Assembly (NCBI RefSeq): GCF_009192745.1
Contig: NZ_VTFV01000002.1
Location: forward strand, 1 to 64,000
DNA from: Arthrobacter citreus
GTDB lineage: Bacteria > Actinomycetota > Actinomycetes > Actinomycetales > Micrococcaceae
Direction: 5' to 3'
DNA: 64,000 bases
Position numbers and translations under genes: made by a program. The notes beneath the pieces were generated by a model. It saw only the letters and a program-made list of their open reading frames with translations, was not told where the DNA came from and made no database searches. Below are positions 8,775 to 16,157 of this stretch, piece after piece (within the stretch, counting starts at the first letter, position 1; each line of letters starts with the position of its first letter).

Positions 8775-10606
8775 GGGCTGCTTTCCATCGGTTCGGCTGT
8801 CTGGGACCTGCGGCGCAGCAGGCCGGCTTCCGCGGCGTGGATGGCATCCGCCGCCCGGACCAGCGCCAGGTGGGAGAACGCCTGCGGATAGTTGCCTGCC
8901 ATGCGCCCGTTCACTGTGTCATATTCCTCGCTCAGCAGGCCAACCTCGTTGGCGTAGCCCACCAGCTGGTCCATCAGCCGGATCGCCTCGTCCAGCCGAC
9001 CGGTGTGGGCGTACTGTTCGGCCAGCCAGAAACTGCAGGCCAGGAAGGGGTTCTCCCCGGGTTCCAGCCCATCCACTCCCGTCCCGCTGCGGTAGCGCAG
9101 CAGCAGTCCCTGCCCATTGAGCAGTTCCCGCTCCAGGAAGGCCACGGTCCCGAGCATCCGCGGATCGTCGTAGTCCAGGAACCCGACGTGGGTGAGCTGC
9201 AGGAGCGAGGCGTCTGCTTCGGCAGCGCCGTAGCACTGCACGAACGTATTCCGGCCCGCGTCGTAGCCGCGGTCAAGGATCTCAGTACGCAGTCCGTCCC
9301 GGATTGCTTCCCAGAGTTCCACCGGCCCCTCCATGTCGCTCTCCCGTGCCGCCCGGGCAGCACGGTCGAACGCCGCCCACATCATGACGCGGGAATGCGT
9401 AAAGAACTGCGGCTCCCCCCGCACCTCCCAGATTCCGTGGTCGGGGTCCTCCAGGTGGCGTTCCAGGAATCCCAGCAGCGCGCGCTGCAGCGGCCAGGAG
9501 AAGCTGTCTTCAGCGACTCCGCGGTCCCGGAGCCTGGCCAATGCCACCATCACCGTGCCGACGACGTCGCCCTGGTACTGCTCAACGGCACCGTTGCCGA
9601 GCCGGACCGGGAGCGAGCCGGCATGGCCGGGGAACTGCGGAAGGATCCTCTCGGGCAGCTCCCGCCCGCCGTCCACCGCGTACATAATCTGCAGGTCACC
9701 CGGGTCACCGGCCACGGCCCGAAGCAGCCAGTTCCGCCAGTGCGCCGCTTCGTCGTCGTACCCGTGGGTCATCATCGCCTCAAGCGTGAGCGCTGCGTCC
9801 CGCAGCCAGCAGTACCTGTAGTCCCAATTCCGGGACCCGCCGAATTCCTCCGGCAGCGACGTCGTAGGTGCCGCCACAATCCCGCCGGTGTCTTCGTGGG
9901 TCAGTGCGCGCAGTACCAGCAGCGAGCGCCGGACGGGCAGCCGGTAGCGGTCCCGGTCCACGCAGAGTCCGGCCCAGTCCTGCCAGTACCGGGTGGTGAC
10001 CGCAAGGGCAGCGTCAATATCCGCCTCCTCAGGCGTCTCGCGGTGGGAGGGGTACCAGAGCAGTTCCAGGTCCACGGTCTCTCCCTTGCCTACCGTGAAC
10101 TCTCCGGTATGCCTGTGGTCACTGCCGTGCGGAATGTTCCCTCCGCTCAGGACCATGGCACTGGGACCGGCGATGGCCAGCAGCCGTTCGACGCCGCCCA
10201 CGGTCTCCCGGCGCATCCAGGGCACAGTGGTGCCGTAGTTGAACCGGCACTGCAGCTCCTGGCGCATCTGCACCGTTCCGGCCAGTCCTTCTACCCGCCG
10301 CACCACCGAGGCCCGCCGGTCCTTGACCGGCATGAAGTCTGTTACCAGCACCTCGCCGCTGACGGTGCGCCAGTGGGTCTGCAGGATGAAGGTGGATTCA
10401 AGGTATTCCCGCCGCAGCACCCGCGCCCCGGCCTGGCACGGCTCCAAGAGCCACCGGCCGTGCTCCTCGGTGCCCAGGAGCGCCCCGAACACTGACGGCG
10501 AGTCGAACCTGGGAAGGCACAGCCAGTCAATGCTCCCCGTCCGGGACACCAGCGCACCGGTATGGAGGTCCGAAATCAGGGCGTAGTCCTCGATTGGAGT
10601 GGCCAT
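8771..10606 (-). CDS. Glycoside hydrolase family 15 protein
   Basis: About 611 residues of the GH15 type, a family of glucoamylases and, in mycobacteria, trehalases. The start MATPIEDYALISDLHTGALV, the conserved RNWDYRYCWLRDAAL segment (about residue 265) and the C-terminal EEYDTVNGRMAGNYPQAFSH segment (about 570-590), which holds the catalytic base glutamate, are all present, so the (alpha/alpha)6 domain looks complete. There is no signal peptide, so it acts in the cytoplasm. The ATG at 10606 is preferred over an in-frame TTG six codons upstream. Trehalose or a starch-like oligosaccharide is the likeliest substrate. Confidence 0.88.
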   Translation of the reverse strand: MATPIEDYALISDLHTGALVSRTGSIDWLCLPRFDSPSVFGALLGTEEHGRWLLEPCQAGARVLRREYLESTFILQTHWRTVSGEVLVTDFMPVKDRRASVVRRVEGLAGTVQMRQELQCRFNYGTTVPWMRRETVGGVERLLAIAGPSAMVLSGGNIPHGSDHRHTGEFTVGKGETVDLELLWYPSHRETPEEADIDAALAVTTRYWQDWAGLCVDRDRYRLPVRRSLLVLRALTHEDTGGIVAAPTTSLPEEFGGSRNWDYRYCWLRDAALTLEAMMTHGYDDEAAHWRNWLLRAVAGDPGDLQIMYAVDGGRELPERILPQFPGHAGSLPVRLGNGAVEQYQGDVVGTVMVALARLRDRGVAEDSFSWPLQRALLGFLERHLEDPDHGIWEVRGEPQFFTHSRVMMWAAFDRAARAARESDMEGPVELWEAIRDGLRTEILDRGYDAGRNTFVQCYGAAEADASLLQLTHVGFLDYDDPRMLGTVAFLERELLNGQGLLLRYRSGTGVDGLEPGENPFLACSFWLAEQYAHTGRLDEAIRLMDQLVGYANEVGLLSEEYDTVNGRMAGNYPQAFSHLALVRAADAIHAAEAGLLRRRSQTAEPMESSP

Positions 10607-10638
10607 TGCACCACTCAACCACAAGCCCGCCGCGGGGC

Positions 10639-11529
10639 CTACGGCTGCGGCGCCGTGCCTGTTCCGGAGCCGGTGAGGTCGTCGAGGATGCGGCGCATCC
10701 GGGCGGGATGGTTCGTGGTGAACTCCCGGACTCCCAGTGCGTAAGCGAACTCTGCGTCCGCTGGTTCATCCACTGTCCACGCGCGCACCGTCCGTCCGGA
10801 CTTCACCCAGTCCCCCACCGTCCCGGGATGGGAGTGGATGTACTCCACTCCCGGACCCGCTATGCCGGCGGTTCCGGCAGCCAGCAGGGACAGGGCCTGG
10901 CCCAGGCCTTCCTCCAGCACGGCACGGGCGTCGCTTCCCTCCGGCAGCACGGCTGCCGTTTCGGCAATCGCTGCGGCGCCGACGTCGGACACCAGCTGGC
11001 ACACGAACTCTGCGTCCACGCTGCGGCGCAGGTGGGCGACCGACTCCGGGCTGAAGCTCATGAAGCTGACGTGGATATTGGCGAGGCGGGATGTGGCCGC
11101 GTCCCAGCCCCTGGACGCCAGGAGCGAAAGGACGGTGTCTTCGAGCCGCAGGCCAAACGGACCGGGCTGCTTGAATTCAACGGCCAGGCCCACGTCCCGC
11201 CCTGCCGCAAGGAGCAGGTCCAGCAGTTCGGCAAGGGTGAGGAACTGCTCTGCCGCACTGCCCCGGTCCGCCGGAATCTCCACCCCCTTCCAGCTGCTGA
11301 AGTCCAGGGAGCGAAGCTGTTCCAGGGTGTGGCCGGACACCGGTCCGGTGCCGTTGGAGGTGCGGTCCAGCACGGAGTCGTGCAGCAGGACCGGCTCAAG
11401 GTCGGAGCTGAGGTGGACATCGCATTCCACGCCGTCGGCACCCTCCTCGAGCGCCTGCAGGTACGCAGCCCTAGTGTGCTCCGCGTATTGTCCGCTGGCT
11501 CCGCGGTGGGCATAGATCTTGGGCTGCAC
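10639..11529 (-). CDS. Glycerophosphodiester phosphodiesterase
   Basis: 296 residues with the GDPD TIM-barrel pattern: IYAHRGASGQYAEHT at residues 5-19 gives the catalytic His and the HRG motif, and DGVECDVHLSSDLEPVLLHD (about 34-53) gives the metal-binding Glu/Asp and second His. It hydrolyses glycerophosphodiesters to glycerol 3-phosphate and an alcohol. No signal peptide is visible, so it is probably cytosolic. GTG start with AAAGG seven bases upstream. The GH15 gene begins 32 bases after its stop, suggesting cotranscription. Confidence 0.9.
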   Translation of the reverse strand: MQPKIYAHRGASGQYAEHTRAAYLQALEEGADGVECDVHLSSDLEPVLLHDSVLDRTSNGTGPVSGHTLEQLRSLDFSSWKGVEIPADRGSAAEQFLTLAELLDLLLAAGRDVGLAVEFKQPGPFGLRLEDTVLSLLASRGWDAATSRLANIHVSFMSFSPESVAHLRRSVDAEFVCQLVSDVGAAAIAETAAVLPEGSDARAVLEEGLGQALSLLAAGTAGIAGPGVEYIHSHPGTVGDWVKSGRTVRAWTVDEPADAEFAYALGVREFTTNHPARMRRILDDLTGSGTGTAPQP

Positions 11530-11719
11530 GTGTGGCCTTTCGCTCGGGTACGGACCTCCACGCTACGTGAGCAGCCTCGAACCGCACGGCAGGCACGGCT
11601 GCCCACGCAGCGTGGCGCCGGAGCCGTGCTGCTGATTAGATGGCAGTGCGGGACAGGCGCGGACTTGCCGCGCACCGGGAGACCGGCACCGCAACCGAGC
11701 TGGGACTGGAGGAGCGCCG

Positions 11720-12979
11720 GTGAGCACACCGCTGCTGGAGAAGGATGCCGTCAAAGCCGCGGCGCTGCGCCGCATGAAGCTGGTGGCCACCGGGCTGCTG
11801 GTGCTGCTGGGCATCATCTTTGTGATTGCGTTTGCCCTCCAGGACCGCTATCCGTGGCTGCAGTACGTCCGCGCCGCTGCGGAGGGCGGGATGGTCGGCG
11901 CCCTGGCCGACTGGTTCGCGGTCACCGCCCTGTTCAAGCATCCGCTGGGGCTGAAGATCCCCCACACCGCGATTATCCCCCGGAACAAGGACCAGATCGG
12001 CGCCACCCTGGGCGACTTCGTGGAGGACAACTTCCTCTCCGACGAGGTAGTGAAGACCAAGCTCGACTCGATCGGCATCGCGCAGCGCGCCGGTGCCTGG
12101 CTGTCCCGCCCCGAGGGTGCCGAACGGGTAGCCACTGAGGGAGCCGCCGCCATCCGGGGGATCCTGCGTGTCCTGGACGACGAAGCCGTGCGCGATGTCC
12201 TCGAATCCCTGTTCCGGCGGCACGTGGTGGACGTCCCGTGGGGACCGCCCGTGGGACGAATGGCCGAACAGGTATTTGAAGAGGGCCACCATCACCAGCT
12301 GGTGGATCTCCTGGTGGACAGCCTCAACGACTGGGTGCACCAGAATCCCGAGGTGGTGGCCCGGCTGGTGGCCGAGAGGTCGCCGTCGTGGGTTCCCAGT
12401 TTCCTGGATGACCTGGTGGGAGACCGGGTGCAGGTTGAGCTGGGCCGGTTCCTGGATGCCGTGCAGGACGATCCAAACCACCAGGTCCGACGCTCGCTGG
12501 ACGAATACCTCCGCGGCCTGGCTTCCGACCTGCAGCACGACCCCGGGGCGATGGCCAAGGCGGAACGGATCAAGGAGCAGGTGCTCGATGATCCGCGGGT
12601 GAAGGAACTCATGGCGCAGACCTGGGCAACCATCAAGGGCGCCCTGGCCAACGCCGTGGATGACCCGGACAGTGAGCTCACCGCCAACTTCAAATCCGCC
12701 GTGCAGGACTTCGGCACCCGGCTGGTTACCGAACCGGAGCTGGCACAGAAGGTCAACGCTTACGTGGGCGACGCCGCGGGCTACCTGGTGCGGACGTACC
12801 GCAAGGACATTGCCGGCGTCATCACCGAAACTGTGGAGCGCTGGGACGCCGAAGAGACCTCGGAAAAGATCGAGCTGCAGGTCGGCAAGGACCTGCAGTT
12901 CATCCGCATCAACGGCACCGTGGTGGGTTCGTTGGCGGGACTGGCCATCTTTTCGGTGGCCCACGCTATCTTCGGCTAG
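11720..12979 (+). CDS. DUF445 family membrane-anchored protein
   Basis: 419 residues. Two hydrophobic segments lie at the N-terminus (about 22-43 and, amphipathic, 50-75, including EGGMVGALADWFAVTALF, the hallmark of DUF445/YheB-type proteins) and one at the C-terminus (GSLAGLAIFSVAHAIFG). The middle is a long, highly charged helical region. The family's function is not established. GTG start with GGAGGAG five bases before it. It is divergent from the GDPD gene across 190 bases and convergent, by seven bases, with the next gene. Confidence 0.8.
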   Translation: MSTPLLEKDAVKAAALRRMKLVATGLLVLLGIIFVIAFALQDRYPWLQYVRAAAEGGMVGALADWFAVTALFKHPLGLKIPHTAIIPRNKDQIGATLGDFVEDNFLSDEVVKTKLDSIGIAQRAGAWLSRPEGAERVATEGAAAIRGILRVLDDEAVRDVLESLFRRHVVDVPWGPPVGRMAEQVFEEGHHHQLVDLLVDSLNDWVHQNPEVVARLVAERSPSWVPSFLDDLVGDRVQVELGRFLDAVQDDPNHQVRRSLDEYLRGLASDLQHDPGAMAKAERIKEQVLDDPRVKELMAQTWATIKGALANAVDDPDSELTANFKSAVQDFGTRLVTEPELAQKVNAYVGDAAGYLVRTYRKDIAGVITETVERWDAEETSEKIELQVGKDLQFIRINGTVVGSLAGLAIFSVAHAIFG

Positions 12980-12986
12980 TGCACCC

Positions 12987-13733
12987 TCAGGCCCCGCGGC
13001 CCTCGGGCAGGTCCCGGATCTCCGCGGCCAGCTCGCCCGGGATGGTCTCCGGCGCTTCACCGAAGGCCCGGTGCGCAGCCTTGATCACGGACCGGCCCAT
13101 AGTGTAGTTGCCGGCTCCGCCGATGACTGCACCGATCCCCAAGGGGAGAGCCCGGCCAATGATCACCGATCCCTGGCGCGCCAGCATCCTCTTCAGGAAC
13201 TGTTTGCGAATGGTGGATCCGAGCGTGCCAAGCATCCCCGACGAAGCCCCGCCCATGGCGCTTCCCCAGGGCTGGCCCTTGCTCAGCTGCTGCATCATGG
13301 CCGTACCTTCTTCGCCGAGCATGATGGCCATCACCACTGTGCGGGAGCGTTCCGGATCCTGCAGCCGTACCCCGTGCAGCTCTGCGACTGACTGTGCGTA
13401 GAGCGCGGTCGCCTCCAGGAAGCCGAAGGTGGCCGCTGCGGAAAGCCCCAGGGCGGCCGCGGTTCCGACGGCCGGGACCACGGCGGTTGCGCCGACCGCG
13501 GCACCGCCGCCGGCAACTGCGGCCAGGTAATGGTGCTCCAGGATCTTCACGAGTTCTGCCGCGGAAGCATCGGGATGCCTGCGCTGCAGGCGCCGGATAT
13601 TTGCCAGCACCAGCGGTCGCTGGACTTCCACGGCACGCTCAATTCCGCGGGCAATGTGGGTCTTGGGGCGTCCGTCGCTGTCAAAGACGGCGCCGCCTGC
13701 CAGCCGGAGTGCGCTGTTGGTCTTGAAGCCCAT
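12987..13733 (-). CDS. EcsC-like hypothetical protein
   Basis: 248 residues. An alanine/glycine-rich hydrophobic stretch (about 73-110: AAVAGGGAAVGATAVV and onward) is followed by YAQSVAELHGVRLQDPERSR and a second glycine-rich hydrophobic region (about 205-225). This order resembles EcsC-type proteins, which are peripheral or integral membrane proteins of unknown role. AAGGAG precedes the ATG. Confidence in the family name is modest; the gene itself is well supported by its start site and codon use. Confidence 0.55.
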   Translation of the reverse strand: MGFKTNSALRLAGGAVFDSDGRPKTHIARGIERAVEVQRPLVLANIRRLQRRHPDASAAELVKILEHHYLAAVAGGGAAVGATAVVPAVGTAAALGLSAAATFGFLEATALYAQSVAELHGVRLQDPERSRTVVMAIMLGEEGTAMMQQLSKGQPWGSAMGGASSGMLGTLGSTIRKQFLKRMLARQGSVIIGRALPLGIGAVIGGAGNYTMGRSVIKAAHRAFGEAPETIPGELAAEIRDLPEGRGA

Positions 13734-13808
13734 GGATGCTCCTTAGGTAGTGCCGGACACGCAGTCCGGGCGATCCGCGTATTCAGCCTACGCGACGGCC
13801 TGTTAACG

Positions 13809-13849
13809 AAGAACGGGCCCGCGGAAGCATGTTCCGTGGGCCCGTTCTT
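13809..13849. terminator. Strong hairpin terminator after glsB-like gene
   Basis: AAGAACGGGCCCGCGGAA pairs with TTCCGTGGGCCCGTTCTT (one G-T pair) around five bases. It is 30 bases past the stop of the minus-strand GlsB-like gene and so probably ends it. Confidence 0.8.
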
Positions 13850-13879
13850 GGCTGCGGGCGCTGCCCGCATGCTGACTTA

Positions 13880-14146
13880 CTAGGCGCGGGCGCCGCGCTT
13901 GGTGATCATGCCGTAGACCAGCAGGACAACCAGCGAACCGAGGATGGCCACGATCCAGGTCTGGATCGAGAAGAACTCCTCGAGGCCGATACCGAAGATT
14001 GCGTTACCAATGAAGCCGCCCAGCAGGGCGCCAACGACGCCGAGCACGAGGGTGATAACCCATCCGCCGCCCTGGCGTCCCGGAAGCAGGGCCTTCGCAA
14101 TGGCGCCTGCAATGAGTCCCAGAATAAGGAAAGCAATGATACCCAT
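13880..14146 (-). CDS. GlsB/YeaQ/YmgE family stress-response membrane protein
   Basis: 88 residues with three membrane helices and the typical MGIIAFLILGLIAGAIAKAL opening and LGVVGALLGGFIGNAIFG middle of the transglycosylase-associated (YeaQ/YmgE, GlsB) family. The start at 14146 has AAGGAG seven bases before it; upstream in-frame extension to 14380 has no support. The family is induced by stress in several bacteria. The upstream region carries a near-perfect 13-base tandem repeat (14212-14237) that may be a regulator site. Single-gene transcript, ended by the hairpin at 13809. Confidence 0.88.
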   Translation of the reverse strand: MGIIAFLILGLIAGAIAKALLPGRQGGGWVITLVLGVVGALLGGFIGNAIFGIGLEEFFSIQTWIVAILGSLVVLLVYGMITKRGARA

Positions 14147-14211
14147 GTGAATACTCCTTGCTGTGTGTGAGTGACTAGTGAAAGTCTGCGTGGCCTGTGG
14201 GCCGCGCTTTC

Positions 14212-14238
14212 CATAAGCGTACTTCATAAGCATGCTTA
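14212..14238. promoter_or_regulatory. Tandem 13-mer with inner palindrome upstream of glsB-like gene
   Basis: CATAAGCGTACTT and CATAAGCATGCTT lie end to end (11 of 13 identical), and the second unit is part of the palindrome TAAGCATGCTTA (14227-14238). The place, 65 to 92 bases before the gene start in an AT-rich patch, fits a promoter or regulator site. Confidence 0.4.
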
Positions 14239-14297
14239 CGCGAAGCCGTTTTTCACGGATCCGACCCCCGAAAAAAATATAATGCCTAGTCAGACCG

Positions 14298-14945
14298 CTA
14301 ATAAGGGGCCTTATTTTTTTCCGTGGGAAGGGCGAAAGTTCGGAGAAAAATGCCCACGTCACGCCCTTCTTCGCCGCCAATGCGGTGACCCATGCCGGGG
14401 TAGGTCCGGGCTGTTAGCGCAGTGTTCGCCTCCAGCCATTGGGCTGCGCCGGCCACGGCACCGGAATGGATTACCCAGTCCGCACGGTCCCGCCCCCAGA
14501 AAAAGGGGACCCTCACGGGAAGGGGCTCCGACATCGCGAGCAGCTCACTGGGAACAATGAAGCCCGAGAGCCCGACCACACACGTGAAGTCTTCCGGCCG
14601 GAGCCGAAGGGCGGTCACTGCCATGGCCATGCCCTGCGAGAATCCGAGCAGGGACACCCCGGTGAACCCTCCCAGCCGTTTAAGCTCGGCAATGGTGCCC
14701 AGGAGGCTGGATCCCGCGGCCAGCACGTCGGCTTCGTCCGATTCCAGCATCGGATCCAGCAGGAACCAGCCGCTGCGCCCACCTGCGTCGAAGGGTCCCC
14801 GCAGGGCAGCGCCGGTGACACCCCGGGGCAAATGGCGGAACAGCGGAGTCATCGCGGACTCATCCGAACCGTAGCCGTGGAGCATAACGAGCAGGTGCGT
14901 GCCCGCGCGCTCTGACTCGGGCGCGGACCAGGTGACCGGATGCAT
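14298..14945 (-). CDS. Alpha/beta-hydrolase esterase (phospholipase/carboxylesterase family)
   Basis: 215 residues from the ATG at 14945, the start that aligns with related esterases; the open frame runs further to 15095 without support. LLVMLHGYGSDES gives the oxyanion-hole HG motif, GFSQGMAMA (about residue 112) the nucleophile elbow with Ser, and GMGHRIGGEE near the end the catalytic His. It is a cytoplasmic serine esterase of unknown natural substrate. It is divergent from fruK. A short AATAAGG/CCTTATT hairpin with a T-run at 14300-14320 overlaps its stop codon and may terminate transcription weakly. Confidence 0.8.
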   Translation of the reverse strand: MHPVTWSAPESERAGTHLLVMLHGYGSDESAMTPLFRHLPRGVTGAALRGPFDAGGRSGWFLLDPMLESDEADVLAAGSSLLGTIAELKRLGGFTGVSLLGFSQGMAMAVTALRLRPEDFTCVVGLSGFIVPSELLAMSEPLPVRVPFFWGRDRADWVIHSGAVAGAAQWLEANTALTARTYPGMGHRIGGEEGRDVGIFLRTFALPTEKNKAPY

Positions 14946-15018
14946 GCCACCCAGCCTAGGCGCCAGCGGGCACCCGGGACGTTTGCCGCAGCCAGCACCC
15001 GGGCCGGACGCCAAAGCA

Positions 15019-15047
15019 TTGCATTGGATAAGCCGGGAACCTACCGT
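15019..15047 (+). promoter_or_regulatory. Candidate promoter of the fruK-fruA-ptsI-ptsH operon
   Basis: TTGCAT and TACCGT are separated by 17 bases and lie 49 bases before the preferred fruK start. The -35 is a fair match to the housekeeping consensus and the -10 a weak one. No fruR/sugR-type regulator gene is adjacent. Confidence 0.35.
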
Positions 15048-15095
15048 TGCAGACAGCGCATAGTCGTGCGTCGCGGCCACTGAATGCGGGGGCAC

Positions 15096-16157
15096 ATGTA
15101 CGCAGGAAAGAACCGGGGCGCCATCGTGACGCTCACCGCCAATCCAAGCCTTGACCGGACAGTAGAACTGTCAGGAGTCCTGGTCCGCGGCGCCGTTCAG
15201 CGGGCCGCAGGGGTTCACGAAGAGCCCGGGGGCAAGGGCGTGAACGTCTGCCGGGCGCTTGCAGCGTCCGGTTTTCCCGCAGTGGCAGTGCTTCCGGGAG
15301 ACAATGCCGACCCCGTGATGCAGGCACTGCGAACCACGGGCATAGCCCACCGCAACCTGCCCATCGGGGCCCCGCTGCGGGCAAACCTCACCCTCACCGA
15401 GACAGACGGCACCACAACGAAGATCAACCTTCCCGGGCCGGAACTGGGCGCTGCGGTCCAAGAGAGCCTGCTGGCCCTGGCAGTCGACGCGTGCGGCGGC
15501 CCGGAAGGAACGGACCCGGCAAGCTGGCTGGTCCTGGCAGGCTCCCTGCCGCCAGGAGTTCCTGCGGACTACTACGCCGTAGTTGCCCATGCCCTGCGCG
15601 CACGGTTTGAAGCCGCCGCCCCGCGGCTGGCCATTGATTCCTCCGGCCCTCCCCTCCTGGGTGCCCTGCTGCACGACGCGGCACCTGACCTGCTCAAGCC
15701 CAACGGGGAAGAACTCGCCGAGGTAACCGGCGTGGCCACCGGAGATGAGCTGGAAGCGGATCCGTCCCTGGCCGCCGGCGCGGCGCTGACCCTTGTGGAG
15801 CGGGGCGTCGGGGCGGTTCTGGCCACCCTCGGTGCACGGGGTGCGCTGCTGGTGACCGCCGACGGCGCGTGGCTGGCAACACGTCCGCCCGTCACCCCAA
15901 AGTCCACGGTTGGTGCCGGGGATTCCTCGCTGGCCGGATACCTGCTTGCCCACACCGAGGGAAGAACCCCGCCCGAGTGCCTTCGCCAGGCGGTGGCACA
16001 TGGTGCGGCCGCAGCTTCCCTGCCGGGAACCACCGTGCCTTCCCTCGCGCAAACGGATCCCGGAGCCGTAACCGTGACCCCCCTTGAACTGCATCCGGTG
16101 CCCGCTTCGGGCACCAGACGCGGCCCGGCTACACCCACGCCGAAGGAGCATCACTGA
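15096..16157 (+). CDS. fruK: 1-phosphofructokinase
   Basis: About 353 residues of the PfkB sugar-kinase family. IVTLTANPSLDRTVEL at the N-terminus and GGKGVNVCRAL (about 47) are the substrate-binding signatures, and SKTPTVGAGDSS-like residues (STVGAGDSSLAGYLL, about 271-285) hold the catalytic Asp. It phosphorylates fructose 1-phosphate, the product of FruA, to fructose 1,6-bisphosphate. Starts at 15084, 15096 and GTG 15126 are all in frame; 15096 is taken because a G-run precedes it, but this is not certain. The TGA overlaps the fruA ATG by one base. Confidence 0.93.
   Translation: MYAGKNRGAIVTLTANPSLDRTVELSGVLVRGAVQRAAGVHEEPGGKGVNVCRALAASGFPAVAVLPGDNADPVMQALRTTGIAHRNLPIGAPLRANLTLTETDGTTTKINLPGPELGAAVQESLLALAVDACGGPEGTDPASWLVLAGSLPPGVPADYYAVVAHALRARFEAAAPRLAIDSSGPPLLGALLHDAAPDLLKPNGEELAEVTGVATGDELEADPSLAAGAALTLVERGVGAVLATLGARGALLVTADGAWLATRPPVTPKSTVGAGDSSLAGYLLAHTEGRTPPECLRQAVAHGAAAASLPGTTVPSLAQTDPGAVTVTPLELHPVPASGTRRGPATPTPKEHH

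Noticed and set aside
8837-10495. 552-codon open frame antisense to the GH15 gene
   Set aside because: High-GC shadow frame; the GH15 protein has clear family motifs and codon use, and the antisense frame shows none.
11636-13060. 474-codon frame antisense to the DUF445 gene
   Set aside because: Shadow of a well-supported gene; it has no domain pattern and runs past both ends into neighbours.
14300-14320. AATAAGG/CCTTATT hairpin with T-run as a separate strong terminator
   Set aside because: The stem is only seven weak base pairs and overlaps the esterase stop codon; noted in that gene but not listed as a firm terminator.
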